Shown piece by piece: positions 7,992 through 16,324 of a stretch of 64,000 bases of DNA. The DNA lies in the NCBI RefSeq assembly GCF_035942955.1, contig NZ_DASZCQ010000336.1, positions 6,321-70,320 of the forward strand. The letters are read 5' to 3'. The notes under the pieces were generated by a model. That model was not told the origin of the DNA and made no database searches. It saw only the letters and a program-made list of their open reading frames with translations. The position numbers and the translations under genes are program-made. This DNA comes from DASYTH01 sp035942955 (GTDB lineage: Bacteria; Actinomycetota; Actinomycetes; Mycobacteriales; Pseudonocardiaceae). Positions within the stretch are counted from its first letter, which is position 1. Each line of letters opens with the position of its first letter.

Positions 7992-8666
7992 ATGAGTAGC
8001 GTTGCGGATATGGGCCGGCGCATCAGGGGACTCGACGCCGAGGAGCGGCGCGCGCAGCGGCGAGGCCAGCTGCTGGACGCGGCGCTGGAGCTGTTCGCCG
8101 CCAACGGCTACCAGAACACCTCGATCGAGCAGCTCTGCCAGGCGGCGTTCGTCGGCACCAAGGCGTTCTACGAGGTGTTCGACAGCCGGGAGGACTGCTA
8201 TATCGCGCTGCTGCGGGAGGTCACGGCGCGGCTGTCCGCGCGGATGGTCGACGCGCTGACCGAGGCGCCGGACGACGAGCAGCGGGCGACCCGGATGCTG
8301 GTGTCCACCTTCGCGCACGCGCTGGTCGACGATCCGCGGATCGCGAGGGTCACCTTCGGCCGGGGCATCGCGGTCACCCCCGAGGTCGAGCGCCAGCGCC
8401 GGGCCAACCGGCGGTGGGCGGCGGGCTTCATCGAGACGATCTGGCGCCGCTACGGCGTTCTCGGCGACGACCGGTCGGACATCGACGCGCACCGGATGGC
8501 GATCGGCGTGATCGGCGGCATGTTCGACCTGATCGCCGACTGGCTGCTGGACGCCGATCCCGGCGCCGGCGCCGGCGTCGACGCGCTGATCACCGATCTG
8601 ATCAACTTCTACGACGTGATCCAGACCGGACTCCGTCGGTGGCGTGGTCCATCCTTGACGGTGTGA
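7992..8666 (+). CDS. TetR family transcriptional regulator
   Basis: The 224-residue protein has an N-terminal TetR helix-turn-helix (about residues 20-65: LLDAALELFAANGYQNTSI, then TKAFYEVFDSRED) and a C-terminal ligand-binding domain. The divergent lipase and the shared intergenic inverted repeat suggest it represses lipase expression until a lipid-derived ligand binds; the ligand is unknown. Starts at TTG 7974 or ATG 8010 are also possible. Its stop overlaps the AraC start (GTGA), so the two regulators are co-translated. Confidence 0.9.
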   Translation: MSSVADMGRRIRGLDAEERRAQRRGQLLDAALELFAANGYQNTSIEQLCQAAFVGTKAFYEVFDSREDCYIALLREVTARLSARMVDALTEAPDDEQRATRMLVSTFAHALVDDPRIARVTFGRGIAVTPEVERQRRANRRWAAGFIETIWRRYGVLGDDRSDIDAHRMAIGVIGGMFDLIADWLLDADPGAGAGVDALITDLINFYDVIQTGLRRWRGPSLTV

Positions 8667-9484
8667 GGAACCCGACCACCACCGAGTACGGCGTGCTCGG
8701 CGTCCGGGACGGGCACTTCAGCCTTGAGCGGGCGCCGGCGTCGGACGATCTTGCCGAGCTGGTCGAGCGGCACTGGCTGGTGCGCTGGGAGCTGCCCCGC
8801 GGCCGGCGCGACGCGGTCACGCTGCTGCCGCACCCGTGCGTCAACCTCGTCTTCGACCGGGGACTGGTGACGATCAACGGGGTGGGCCGGGAGCGGTTCA
8901 CCTATGCGTACGAGGGAACCGGCCGGGTGTTCGGCGTCAAGTTCCGGCCCGGCGGCTTCCGGCCGTTCCTGCGTCGACCGGTCGCCGAGCTGACCGGCCA
9001 GGTGCGCCCGCTGGCCGGCCTGTGGGGCGCGGCCGGCGCGGACCGGCTCGCCGCGGAGCTGTCCATGGCGGCCGGCCTGACCGAGCTGGTCGCGGTCGCC
9101 GAGCGGCACCTGCGCGCGCACTGGCCGGAGCCCGATCCGGAGGTGGCGGTGGTCGGGCGGATCGCCAACGCGCTGCTCCACGACCGGACCGTGACCAGGG
9201 TCGACGACGTGGTCACGCGGTTCGGCATCCCGGCGCGGACGCTGCAGCGGCTGTTCGAGCGGTACGTCGGGGTGAGCCCGAAGTGGGTGCTGCGGCGGTA
9301 CCGGGTGCACGAGGCCGCGGCCCGCCTTGCCGAGGGCACCGGCGGGAGCTGGGCCGAGGTCGCCGCGGAGCTCGGCTACTTCGACCAGTCGCACTTCATC
9401 CGCGACTTCACCCGGGAGGTCGGCATCACCCCGGCCGCCTACGCCGACGCCTGCCGCCGGCACGCCGCCCCGGTGGGCGTCTAG
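8663..9484 (+). CDS. AraC family transcriptional regulator
   Basis: The 273-residue protein has a DUF6597-like N-terminal domain (about residues 15-110: ERHWLVRWELPRG, PHPCVNLVFD, FGVKFRPGGFRPF) and a C-terminal AraC helix-turn-helix pair (about 185-265: RTLQRLFERYVGVSPKWVL, then AAELGYFDQSHFIRDFTREV). This layout is common in actinobacterial AraC activators next to small enzymes. The GTG start at 8663 overlaps the TetR stop. Target genes are not evident; the lipase is a candidate by proximity. Confidence 0.9.
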   Translation: MRNPTTTEYGVLGVRDGHFSLERAPASDDLAELVERHWLVRWELPRGRRDAVTLLPHPCVNLVFDRGLVTINGVGRERFTYAYEGTGRVFGVKFRPGGFRPFLRRPVAELTGQVRPLAGLWGAAGADRLAAELSMAAGLTELVAVAERHLRAHWPEPDPEVAVVGRIANALLHDRTVTRVDDVVTRFGIPARTLQRLFERYVGVSPKWVLRRYRVHEAAARLAEGTGGSWAEVAAELGYFDQSHFIRDFTREVGITPAAYADACRRHAAPVGV

Positions 9485-9490
9485 GAGCCC

Positions 9491-10312
9491 TTACCGCAGA
9501 ATCACCCGGGGCACCCGCGGGGGATTGGCCCGCGCCTGCCACTCGCGCGGGTAGCCCAATGAGACCTCCTCGAACGGGACGCCGTCGTATACGGTGCTGC
9601 GCGGGATGTGTAGGTGCCCGTAGACCGCCGCCGCGGTGCGGAACCTGCGGTGCCAGTCGGCGGTGCGCTCGGTGCCGCACCACAGCGCGAAGTCCGGGTA
9701 GCGCAGCACCCTGGTCGGCTCCCGGACCAGCGGCCAGTGGTTGATCAGCACGAGCGGGACGTCCGGGTCGCACCCGGCCAGCCGCCGCTCGGTCTCGGCG
9801 ACCCTGGCGGCGCACCACGCCTCCCGGCTCGGATGCGGGTCGGGGTGCAGGAAGTACTCGTCGGTGCAGACCACGCCGGCCTCGTACGCCTTGGCCAGCG
9901 CGGCCTCCTTGGTGGCGACCCCGTCGACCCGGAAGGTGTAGTCGTAGAGCAGGAACAGCGGCGCCACGATGACCGGCCCGCCGGGCCCCGCCCAGGTCGC
10001 GTACGGATCCTCCGGGGTGAGCACGCCGAGGCCGCGGCACAGGTCGACGAGGTGGCGGTAGCGCTCCTCGCCGCGCAGCCGGACCGGATCCTCCTTGGTG
10101 GTCCACAGCTCGTGGTTGCCGGGCGACCAGATCACCTTGGCGAACCGCTCGCTGAGCACGCCCAGCGTCCACTCGATCTCGGCGGCGCGCTCGGCCACGT
10201 CGCCGGCGACGATCAACCAGTCGGTGTCGGATTCCGGCCGCAGGTCCGCCACGATCTCCCGGTTCTCGGGGTAGCCGACGTGGAGATCGCTGGTCGCGAG
10301 CAGCCGGGTCAC
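9491..10312 (-). CDS. Calcineurin-like metallophosphoesterase
   Basis: This 273-residue cytoplasmic protein carries all five metallophosphoesterase motifs: SDLH near the N-terminus, VAGDVAE, SPGNHELW, a later VLINHWP, and VYGHLHIPR near the C-terminus. These bind two metal ions and hydrolyse phosphomonoesters or diesters. Closely similar actinobacterial proteins often neighbour phosphopantetheinyl transferase genes, but none is here. The substrate is unknown. It converges with the AraC gene, with six bases between the stops, and is divergent from the LuxR gene across a 119-bp region containing an inverted repeat. Confidence 0.9.
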   Translation of the reverse strand: MTRLLATSDLHVGYPENREIVADLRPESDTDWLIVAGDVAERAAEIEWTLGVLSERFAKVIWSPGNHELWTTKEDPVRLRGEERYRHLVDLCRGLGVLTPEDPYATWAGPGGPVIVAPLFLLYDYTFRVDGVATKEAALAKAYEAGVVCTDEYFLHPDPHPSREAWCAARVAETERRLAGCDPDVPLVLINHWPLVREPTRVLRYPDFALWCGTERTADWHRRFRTAAAVYGHLHIPRSTVYDGVPFEEVSLGYPREWQARANPPRVPRVILR

Positions 10313-10340
10313 GGTACCGACCCTACCGATGACCTCGTCC

Positions 10341-10369
10341 TACGTAGATCGGGTCGGGAAATCTACGTA
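10341..10369. promoter_or_regulatory. Long inverted repeat, candidate operator
   Basis: Perfect 9-bp arms TACGTAGAT and ATCTACGTA are separated by 11 bases, so the arm centres are 20 bp (two helical turns) apart. It lies 63 bases upstream of the LuxR-type gene and 29 bases upstream of the divergent phosphoesterase start. Dimer binding by the adjacent LuxR-type regulator is inferred. Confidence 0.6.
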
Positions 10370-10431
10370 TCGCCACGGATGCGTATCCGACCGTCGCACC
10401 GCGACTCTTATAGGGGAACGAGGAGGGTGAC

Positions 10432-11103
10432 ATGACGTCAGCGGTCCTGACCCGGGCGCGTGCGGATTCGGGGACGCGACGGGGGGATGGTGGGCGGCCA
10501 AGCTCCGTCGTGACCGTCGCCCTGGTCGACGACCACCCGGTGATGCGCGCCGGGCTGCGGGCGCTGCTGTCCCGAGTGGACGGGATCTCCGTGGTGGCCG
10601 AGGCGTCCACCGAGCCCGGCTCCCTTGCCGAGGCCCTCCTGAACGAGCCGGACGTGTTGATCGTGGACGGACCGGTGGCCGAGGTCGTGCGGTCCGCCCC
10701 CGGCGCCGCCGTCCTGGTGTTCACCACCTCCGAGGACGACGAGTCGGTGTTCAACGCCATGCGCGCCGGCGCCCGCGGTTACCTGCTCAAGGGCGCCGCG
10801 CGGGACGACCTGATCCGGGCGATCCGCGGCGTCGCCGCCGGCGAGGTGATCTTCGGCGCCCGCATCGCGCACCGGCTCACCGGGCTGATGACGCGTCGGG
10901 TCACGCCGTTTCCCACGCTGACGACCCGGGAACGGGAGATCCTCGAGCTGATCGCCCGAGGCCTGGACAACATCGCGATCGCCCGCGCGCTGTTCCTGGC
11001 GCCGAAGACCGTCCGCAACAACATCTGCGCGATCTTCGCCAAGCTCGGCGTCGTCGACCGGGCCGAGGCGATCGCGCGCGCACGGGCCGCCGGAATCTCC
11101 TGA
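10432..11103 (+). CDS. LuxR/NarL family response regulator, no adjacent kinase
   Basis: The 223-residue protein has a receiver domain (about residues 26-145; acidic pair in LVDDHP, probable phosphoacceptor Asp79 in VLIVDGP, Lys in YLLKGAA) and a LuxR helix-turn-helix (about 155-220: LTTREREILELIARGLDN, then APKTVRNNICAIFAKL). The segment after Asp79 lacks the usual hydrophobic-Met-Pro of NarL receivers (GPVAEVV), so phosphorylation may be altered. A strong ribosome-binding site (AGGAGG) precedes ATG 10432. It is an orphan with no kinase beside it. Confidence 0.88.
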   Translation: MTSAVLTRARADSGTRRGDGGRPSSVVTVALVDDHPVMRAGLRALLSRVDGISVVAEASTEPGSLAEALLNEPDVLIVDGPVAEVVRSAPGAAVLVFTTSEDDESVFNAMRAGARGYLLKGAARDDLIRAIRGVAAGEVIFGARIAHRLTGLMTRRVTPFPTLTTREREILELIARGLDNIAIARALFLAPKTVRNNICAIFAKLGVVDRAEAIARARAAGIS

Positions 11104-11104
11104 C

Positions 11105-12121
11105 CTACGACGCCGGGGGAGCGGTACTGGCGCGGCGGACCAGCTCGGCGGGGAGGAGCTCGACGCGGGCGTCGGCGGCGGGCGGGCCGAGGGCCAGGGC
11201 CATGGCGCGCATGCCGAGCTCGGGCATGCCCAGCCTGATGGTGGTCAGCGGGGGTACCACGTCCTGGGCGATGGGCATGTCGTCGAAGCCGATCACGGAC
11301 ATGTCGTGCGGGACGGCGATGTCGCGGGAGCGCAGGGTGGCCAGGACGCCGATGGCCATGGCGTCGTTGAGCGCGGCGATCGCGGTGAGACCGGGGTTGG
11401 CGTCGAGCAGGGCGGAGGTGCCGACGGCGGCGCTGTCGCGGTCGAAGTTGGCGTAGACGACGCGTTTGGGCGGGATCGCCTGGCCGAACTCGCGGGCGGC
11501 GCGGCGCAGGCCGGCAAGGCGGTCGGTGGTCGTGGTCAGGACCTTGGGGCCGGCGACGACGCCGATCCGCTGGTGCCCGAGGCGGTACAGCTCGGCGCCG
11601 GCCAGGTAGCCGCCCTCCTCGTTGCCGGGCATCACCGCGTCGCCGGCGTGCTTGTGCCGGCCGATCACCGCGACCCGGCCGCCGGCGCGCTCGTAGGCGC
11701 GCAGCTTGGCGTTGAGCAGCCGGGTGAAGCGCGGGTCGTGGTAGCCGGAGCCGGTGAGGACGATGGCCGCGACCTGCTGGGCTCGTAGCAGGTCGACGTA
11801 GGCGAGCTCGCGGTCCGGGTCGCGGTAGCTGTTGCAGATGATGCACAGCCGGCCGTGCTCGGTGGCCACCCGCTGCAGCCCGCGGGTGATCTCGGCGAAG
11901 TACGGGTCGGACACGTCGTGCACGATCACCCCGACGGCGATCCGGTCGGCCCTTGCGAGCAGCTGGGCGTGCGCGTTCGGGACGTAGTGCAGTTCCTCGA
12001 CCGCCCGCATCACGCGGTCGCGCAGCTCGTCGGTGACCGGCTTGGTGCTGCCGTTGATCACCCGGGAGGCCGTGGCCGCGGACACGCCGGCCCGCCGCGC
12101 GACATCGGCCAGCGTCGCCAT
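11105..12121 (-). CDS. LacI family transcriptional regulator
   Basis: The 338-residue protein starts with a textbook LacI helix-turn-helix and hinge (ATLADVARRAGVSAATASR, then PVTDELRDRV). A periplasmic-binding-protein-like sugar-sensing core follows (VGVIVHDVSDPYFAEI, GHQRIGVVAGP, AALNDAMAIGVL, DDMPIAQDVVPPLTT). The start at 12121 has a good GGAGG site seven bases upstream. It is divergent from a cupin gene, with a short GAAAG/CTTTC palindrome in between. The effector is likely a sugar. Similar palindromes upstream of the ABC operon at 38801 hint at a wider regulon. Confidence 0.92.
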   Translation of the reverse strand: MATLADVARRAGVSAATASRVINGSTKPVTDELRDRVMRAVEELHYVPNAHAQLLARADRIAVGVIVHDVSDPYFAEITRGLQRVATEHGRLCIICNSYRDPDRELAYVDLLRAQQVAAIVLTGSGYHDPRFTRLLNAKLRAYERAGGRVAVIGRHKHAGDAVMPGNEEGGYLAGAELYRLGHQRIGVVAGPKVLTTTTDRLAGLRRAAREFGQAIPPKRVVYANFDRDSAAVGTSALLDANPGLTAIAALNDAMAIGVLATLRSRDIAVPHDMSVIGFDDMPIAQDVVPPLTTIRLGMPELGMRAMALALGPPAADARVELLPAELVRRASTAPPAS

Positions 12122-12185
12122 CGTGTCCTCCGACCGGGTTGACCATGTGGGCTGGAGCGGTTTAGCGTCAGTGAGATTACCTGAA

Positions 12186-12197
12186 GAAAGCCCTTTC
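12186..12197. promoter_or_regulatory. LacI-type operator between LacI and cupin genes
   Basis: GAAAG and CTTTC flank two bases (GAAAGCCCTTTC), very close to the GAAAGCGCTTTC core typical of LacI-family sites. It lies 52-65 bases from both divergent starts, a position suited to repression of both genes by the adjacent LacI protein. Confidence 0.6.
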
Positions 12198-12237
12198 CTA
12201 GCGAGTGACAGCCCGAACGACCAGTACTGAGGCGACA

Positions 12238-12939
12238 ATGCTACCCGGCGGTGTCGGAATATCCCGACTGTGTGTGTACGACACGATGGCTCAGGACGGC
12301 GTGCCCGGCGGCAGCCCGCACATCCATCTGGCCTGCGGCGAGGCGTACGTCGTGATCGGCGGCAGCGGCGCGGTGCAGACGCTGTCGGCGGCCGGGTTCG
12401 CCGAGTACGAGCTGAAGTCCGGCACCGTCCTGTGGTTCACGCCGGGCACCGTGCACCGGTTGGTCAACCACGGCGGGCTGGAGATCGTGGTGGTGATGGC
12501 CAACAGCGGGCTGCCGGAGGCCGGCGACGCGGTGCTCACGTTCCCACCCGAGGTGCTCGCCGACCCGGACCGGTACGCCGAGGCGGTCGCGCTGCCCGAC
12601 GGCGGGCGTCCCGGCGCCGACATCACGGCCGCGTACCGGCGCCGGGATCTGGCCATCGAGGGCTTCCAGCGGCTGCGCGAGGGCGGACCGGAAGCGCTCG
12701 CCGACTTCTACGCCGCCGCGGTGCGGCTCAAGCAATCCCAGCTCGCCGGCTGGCGAACCCGTTGGCGCGACGGCGCTCTGCGGGCCGCCACCGTGACCGG
12801 CGAGCAGCTCGACGCCCTCGAGCGCGGGGATCCCGGACACCTGCTCGAGGCCGCCGTGCACGCCCAGCCGCAGCCGGTCGAGCACGGCCGCCTCGGCATG
12901 TGCGGCCTGCTCGACACCTATCCGCCTCCCCGGAATTGA
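12238..12939 (+). CDS. Cupin-domain protein
   Basis: The 233-residue protein has a cupin barrel in its first half: the metal-binding His-rich motif 1 is GSPHIHLACGEAYVVIGG and motif 2 is WFTPGTVHRLVNHGG. The second half is helical and charged (ADFYAAAVRLKQSQLAGW). This two-part form is seen in cupins beside LacI regulators and sugar catabolic genes, but the substrate is unknown. The ATG at 12238 follows a GAGG site. The C-terminal residues and stop codon are part of a dispersed repeat (copy at 12921-13028), so the natural C-terminus may have been replaced. Confidence 0.8.
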   Translation: MLPGGVGISRLCVYDTMAQDGVPGGSPHIHLACGEAYVVIGGSGAVQTLSAAGFAEYELKSGTVLWFTPGTVHRLVNHGGLEIVVVMANSGLPEAGDAVLTFPPEVLADPDRYAEAVALPDGGRPGADITAAYRRRDLAIEGFQRLREGGPEALADFYAAAVRLKQSQLAGWRTRWRDGALRAATVTGEQLDALERGDPGHLLEAAVHAQPQPVEHGRLGMCGLLDTYPPPRN

Positions 12940-13028
12940 CCGCCGCCGTCGCGTTCCAGCCGATGGTGCGGTTGTCGGGTTGATCGTGGCTGGGTGCCGT
13001 CACGGTCCCTGAGGTTCCGTTGGCAGGC
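12921..13028 (-). repeat. Dispersed ~107-bp repeat, copy A
   Basis: This segment is 72/77 identical to 62994-63070 over its core (12951-13027) and clearly related to the inverse copy at 52474-52582. It begins inside the last codons of the cupin gene (the PPPRN end and its TGA lie within it). No transposase, flanking target duplication or stable long hairpin is evident. Confidence 0.85.
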
Positions 13029-13059
13029 CCGAGCTATGTCGCACCCGCAAGACAGGCGG

Positions 13060-13079
13060 CCGTCGAAGCGCTTCGACGG
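13060..13079. repeat. Perfect 20-bp palindrome, possible terminator
   Basis: CCGTCGAAGCGCTTCGACGG is a perfect palindrome lying one base beyond the stop of the minus-strand ABC ATPase gene. It may form a hairpin at the mRNA end. The same 18-bp core recurs exactly at 59092-59109 and with one mismatch at 47789-47806, both inside genes. Confidence 0.7.
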
Positions 13080-13080
13080 G

Positions 13081-13839
13081 TCACCACGCCCCGAGATGGG
13101 TCATGCGCTCGGCGATCGCCAAGGGGCACGGCTCGTCGAGCGAGCCGGCCAGCCGGCCGTCGGCCAGGAAGACCACCCGATCGGCGTAGGACGCGGACAT
13201 CGGGTCGTGGGTCGCCATGACCACGGTCTGCCCGGTCCGGTCCACGATCTCGCGGAGCAGCTGCAGAACCTGCCGGCCGGTGCGGGTGTCCAGCGCTCCG
13301 GCCGGCTCGTCGGCGACGATCGCGGCCGGACGGGTGATCAGGGCGCGGGCGATGGCCACCCGCCGCCGCGCCCCGCCGGACAGTTGGCTCGGCCGGTGCC
13401 CCAGCCGGTCGGCGAGCCCGACGGCGGCGGCCACGTGCCGCAGCCAGGTGCGGTCGACGGTCCGCTCGGCGAGCGGCAGGGCGATGTTCTGCTCGACGGT
13501 CAGCGCGGGCAGCAGGTCGTCCGCCTCGAACAGGAAACCGATGTGCCGCAGGCGGATCCGGGTCAGCGCCGGCTGGGTGAGCCCGGACAGATCCGTGTCG
13601 CCCAGCCATACCGTTCCCGACGTCGGCCGGTCCGACCCGGCCGCGCAGCGCAGCAGGGTGCTCTTGCCCGACCCGGACCGGCCCATGATCGCGGTGAACC
13701 TGCCCCGCCCCAACCCGAGGCTCACCTCGTCGAGCGCCGTCACGGCGCCAGGCCCCGAACCGTACACTTTGGACACCGAAGCCAGCCGGATCGCCGCTGG
13801 GGCCGTCGTCACCGGACCCGGCACAGTCAGTCCGAACAC
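13081..13839 (-). CDS. ABC transporter ATP-binding protein (MacB/LolD-like), orphan
   Basis: The 252-residue nucleotide-binding protein has Walker A GRSGSGKST, a Q-loop region (GFLFEADDLLP; the usual Gln is replaced by Glu), signature LSGGARRR, Walker B AAIVADEPAGALD and an H-loop in MATHDP. It matches the MacB/LolD/FtsE-type group that usually pairs with FtsX-like permeases in lipoprotein or peptide export. No such permease lies next to it here, so its partner is elsewhere or lost. It is divergent from a small membrane protein gene, with a 7-bp inverted repeat operator between. Confidence 0.88.
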   Translation of the reverse strand: MFGLTVPGPVTTAPAAIRLASVSKVYGSGPGAVTALDEVSLGLGRGRFTAIMGRSGSGKSTLLRCAAGSDRPTSGTVWLGDTDLSGLTQPALTRIRLRHIGFLFEADDLLPALTVEQNIALPLAERTVDRTWLRHVAAAVGLADRLGHRPSQLSGGARRRVAIARALITRPAAIVADEPAGALDTRTGRQVLQLLREIVDRTGQTVVMATHDPMSASYADRVVFLADGRLAGSLDEPCPLAIAERMTHLGAW

Positions 13840-13921
13840 TCGCCGCCTCCCAACCCCTTGGTGGACTTCGACGTTACGAGTGGCCGGAGTCGAGCACGAT
13901 CCGGCTGGGTACCGGAATCAA

Positions 13922-13939
13922 GGTATAGCTGGCTATACC
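13922..13939. promoter_or_regulatory. Inverted repeat operator GGTATAG-N4-CTATACC
   Basis: Perfect 7-bp arms flank CTGG, 12 bases before the small membrane protein start and about 83 bases from the divergent ABC ATPase start. The right arm could also serve as a -10 element. No adjacent GntR or MarR gene accounts for it, so the regulator would be encoded elsewhere. Confidence 0.55.
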
Positions 13940-13950
13940 ATGGGTAGATC

Positions 13951-14394
13951 ATGGCCGCACGCGGGTATTCCCGGGCAATGAAGTGGACAGTTTTGTCATT
14001 GCTGGCCGGGCTCGGCGCCCTGGCGCTCGGTACGTACCTCCTGTTCACCGGCAGTCCGGTGGTGGGGACCATGGTCGTGCTGCTCGGGTTGCTCCTCGGC
14101 GGCGGGTCCGTCGTCTTGTACGGTCAGCATCGGGGTGACCCCCGGGCCGGCGAGGGCTCCAGACCGCTCGTGATGACCGAGAAGCCGCTGCGCGGCCCGT
14201 ACCTGCTGGTCGGTGAGCTGGTCATGGCCCTTGGCGCGGCGATCGGCCTGCTCTACGTCATCTTCGCGCCCGTCGGCGGCAGGTCCTCCACCGATACGCC
14301 CCTCGAGGCGCGGACCTTCGGCTTCATCGTGCTGGGAGCCTGTGTGATCGGCGCGATCTGGATGCTCGTGCGCGCGAGGCGGTCCCGCGTCTAG
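13951..14394 (+). CDS. Small integral membrane protein
   Basis: The 147-residue protein has four hydrophobic segments (about residues 11-31, 36-55, 82-104 and 123-140) and a basic C-terminus (VRARRSRV). No domain is recognised. The start is uncertain: ATG 13951 or ATG 13978, neither with a clear ribosome-binding site. It precedes the two-component pair by 22 bases and could be co-transcribed with it, perhaps as an accessory sensor, but this is inference. Confidence 0.65.
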   Translation: MAARGYSRAMKWTVLSLLAGLGALALGTYLLFTGSPVVGTMVVLLGLLLGGGSVVLYGQHRGDPRAGEGSRPLVMTEKPLRGPYLLVGELVMALGAAIGLLYVIFAPVGGRSSTDTPLEARTFGFIVLGACVIGAIWMLVRARRSRV

Positions 14395-14416
14395 TAGCCG
14401 GCCGTAGTCTTTGCCC

Positions 14417-15658
14417 ATGGGGATGTCGGGGCGGCGGTTCGGTGCCTGGCTGCTGGCGTCCCTGCGCGCGACCCGGCGCGCCCTGCCGTATCTGGTGGGC
14501 GGCATCCCCGGCTCGCTCGTCGCGCTGGTGTACGTGCCGGTGTTCGTGCTGTGCCTGCTGCTCGGCTTCGGCTACATGATGCTGCCGGCCCTGGTCCGCT
14601 TCCTGCGCTGGCGGGCCCGGGTGGACCGGCGTCGCACCGCCCGGTTCACCGGCGACCCGATCCCGCAGTCCTACGATCCGCCGGCCGAGGGCAGGTGGGG
14701 CGAACAGGTCCCGGCGCTCCTGGTTCCCGCCACCTTCCGGGATCTGTACTGGCTGTTCGTTCACGGATGGACCGGTTCGGTCTTCGGCTTGCTGGCGATC
14801 GGGCTGCCGCTGTCGGCGATCAACGCGGTGGCGGTCCCGTTCTACTGGTGGGCGATGCCGGCCGGCTCGGGACATCCGGTGACGTCGTGGGTGGGCGCGC
14901 TCAGCATGGTGCCGGTCGCGGCCGCATGTGCCGTGCTGGCGCTGATGCTCGTGCCGCGCTGCGCTCGCTGGGAGGCCACCCTGGCGCGGAAGCGGCTGGT
15001 GCCGCCGCCGGACGACGAGCTGACCCGGCGGGTGGCGGAGCTGACCGCGAGCCGGGCCGCGGCGCTCGAGGCGCACGGGGCCGAGCTGCGCCGCATCGAG
15101 CGGGATCTGCACGACGGCACGCAGAACCGGCTGGTGGCGGTCATGATGCAGCTCGGGATCGCCGAGCGGGCGCTGCGCCGCGATCCGGAGACGGCGCTTC
15201 CCCTCGTGCTGCGGGCGCAGAACGCCGCCGGCGACGCGCTCGGTGAGCTGCGCAACGTGGTGCGCAGCATCTACCCGCCGGTGCTGGCCGAGCGCGGGCT
15301 CGACGGGGCGGTCGCCGGGCTGGTGGCCCGCTGCCCGGTGCCGTGCACGCTCACCGCCGACGGGCTGCGGCGGGCGCCGGCGGCGGTGGAGTCGGCGGCG
15401 TACTTCACGGTCGCGGAGGCGTTGACGAACGTGGCCAAGCACAGCGGCGCCGAGCGGGCCGAGGTGCGGCTGTCGACCGACCACGGGCTGCTCGTGATCG
15501 AGGTGATCGACGACGGCCACGGCGGTGCCGCCGAGGACGCCGGCACCGGGCTGGTCGGCATCCGGCGCCGGGTGGCCGCCTTCGACGGGCGCACCGAGCT
15601 GAGCAGCCCGCCCGGCGGACCGACCGTGCTGCGAGCGGAGCTGCCGTGCGGGTCGTGA
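14417..15658 (+). CDS. Sensor histidine kinase (NarL/DesK type)
   Basis: The 413-residue membrane protein has an N-terminal actinobacterial 'putative sensor' domain with about four transmembrane helices (residues 25-60 and 118-180). A HisKA_3 dimerisation helix follows with the phospho-acceptor His232 (RRIERDLHDGTQNRLVAV), then a HATPase domain (N-box ALTNVAKHSGA, then VIDDGHGG and GTGLVGIRRR). It phosphorylates the co-encoded response regulator. The ATG at 14417 was chosen; TTG 14411 or ATG 14423 are alternatives. The stimulus is unknown. Confidence 0.92.
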   Translation: MGMSGRRFGAWLLASLRATRRALPYLVGGIPGSLVALVYVPVFVLCLLLGFGYMMLPALVRFLRWRARVDRRRTARFTGDPIPQSYDPPAEGRWGEQVPALLVPATFRDLYWLFVHGWTGSVFGLLAIGLPLSAINAVAVPFYWWAMPAGSGHPVTSWVGALSMVPVAAACAVLALMLVPRCARWEATLARKRLVPPPDDELTRRVAELTASRAAALEAHGAELRRIERDLHDGTQNRLVAVMMQLGIAERALRRDPETALPLVLRAQNAAGDALGELRNVVRSIYPPVLAERGLDGAVAGLVARCPVPCTLTADGLRRAPAAVESAAYFTVAEALTNVAKHSGAERAEVRLSTDHGLLVIEVIDDGHGGAAEDAGTGLVGIRRRVAAFDGRTELSSPPGGPTVLRAELPCGS

Positions 15659-16290
15659 TCGCCGAGGACGACGCGCTGCTGCGCGAGGGCCTGGTTCTGT
15701 TGCTGGCCAACGAGGGGATCGAGGTGCGCGCCGCCGTGGACAACGGCGACGACCTGCTGGCCGCGATCTCCGCCGAGCGCCCGGACGCGGCCATCGTCGA
15801 CGTGCGGCTGCCGCCGTCGTTCACCGACGAGGGGCTGCGGGCCGCGGTGGAGGCGCGCAGGCGGCTCCCGCGGCTGCCGATCCTCGTGCTGTCCGCCTAC
15901 GTCGAGGACAGCTACGCCACCGATCTGCTCGCCGACGACGCCGGCGGCGTCGGGTACCTGCTCAAGGAGCGGGTGGGGCGGGTGGAGAAGTTCCTCGACG
16001 CGCTGCACCGGGTGGTGGACGGGGGAACCGTGCTCGACCCGGAGGTGGTGGCGCAGCTGATGGTGCGCAGGCGGGCCGACGATCCGATGCGCACGCTGAC
16101 CCCGCGTGAGCGCGAGGTGCTTGCGCTCATGGCCGAGGGGTACGCCAACGGCGCGATCGCCGAGCAGCTCTCGGTCAGCGAGACCGCCGTGAGCAAGCAC
16201 ATCGGCAACATCTTCGCCAAGCTCGGGCTGCAGCCGACCGACACCGGCCACCGCCGGGTGCTGGCCGTGCTGGCGCACCTGCGGTCCTAG
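15646..16290 (+). CDS. LuxR/NarL family response regulator
   Basis: The 214-residue partner of the upstream kinase has a receiver domain (VIAEDDALLREGL; phospho-acceptor Asp52 in AAIVDVRLP; Lys in YLLKERVG) and a LuxR helix-turn-helix (LTPREREVLALMAEGYANG, then SVSETAVSKHIGNIFAKLGL). The GTG at 15646 overlaps the kinase gene by 13 bp and gives the usual MRVVIAEDD N-terminus. A GTG at 15655, with a 4-base overlap, is an alternative. Target genes are not evident. Confidence 0.92.
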   Translation: MRVVIAEDDALLREGLVLLLANEGIEVRAAVDNGDDLLAAISAERPDAAIVDVRLPPSFTDEGLRAAVEARRRLPRLPILVLSAYVEDSYATDLLADDAGGVGYLLKERVGRVEKFLDALHRVVDGGTVLDPEVVAQLMVRRRADDPMRTLTPREREVLALMAEGYANGAIAEQLSVSETAVSKHIGNIFAKLGLQPTDTGHRRVLAVLAHLRS

Positions 16291-16324
16291 CCGGCACACG
16301 GATGGTGACGCTGCTTTCCGTCCG

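Noticed and set aside
7913..8104. A longer N-terminus for the lipase
   Set aside because: It would run into the divergent TetR coding region and lose the signal peptide at its natural position.
12122..12238. A longer N-terminus for the LacI regulator
   Set aside because: The helix-turn-helix begins directly at ATG 12121, with a good ribosome-binding site; the extension crosses the operator.
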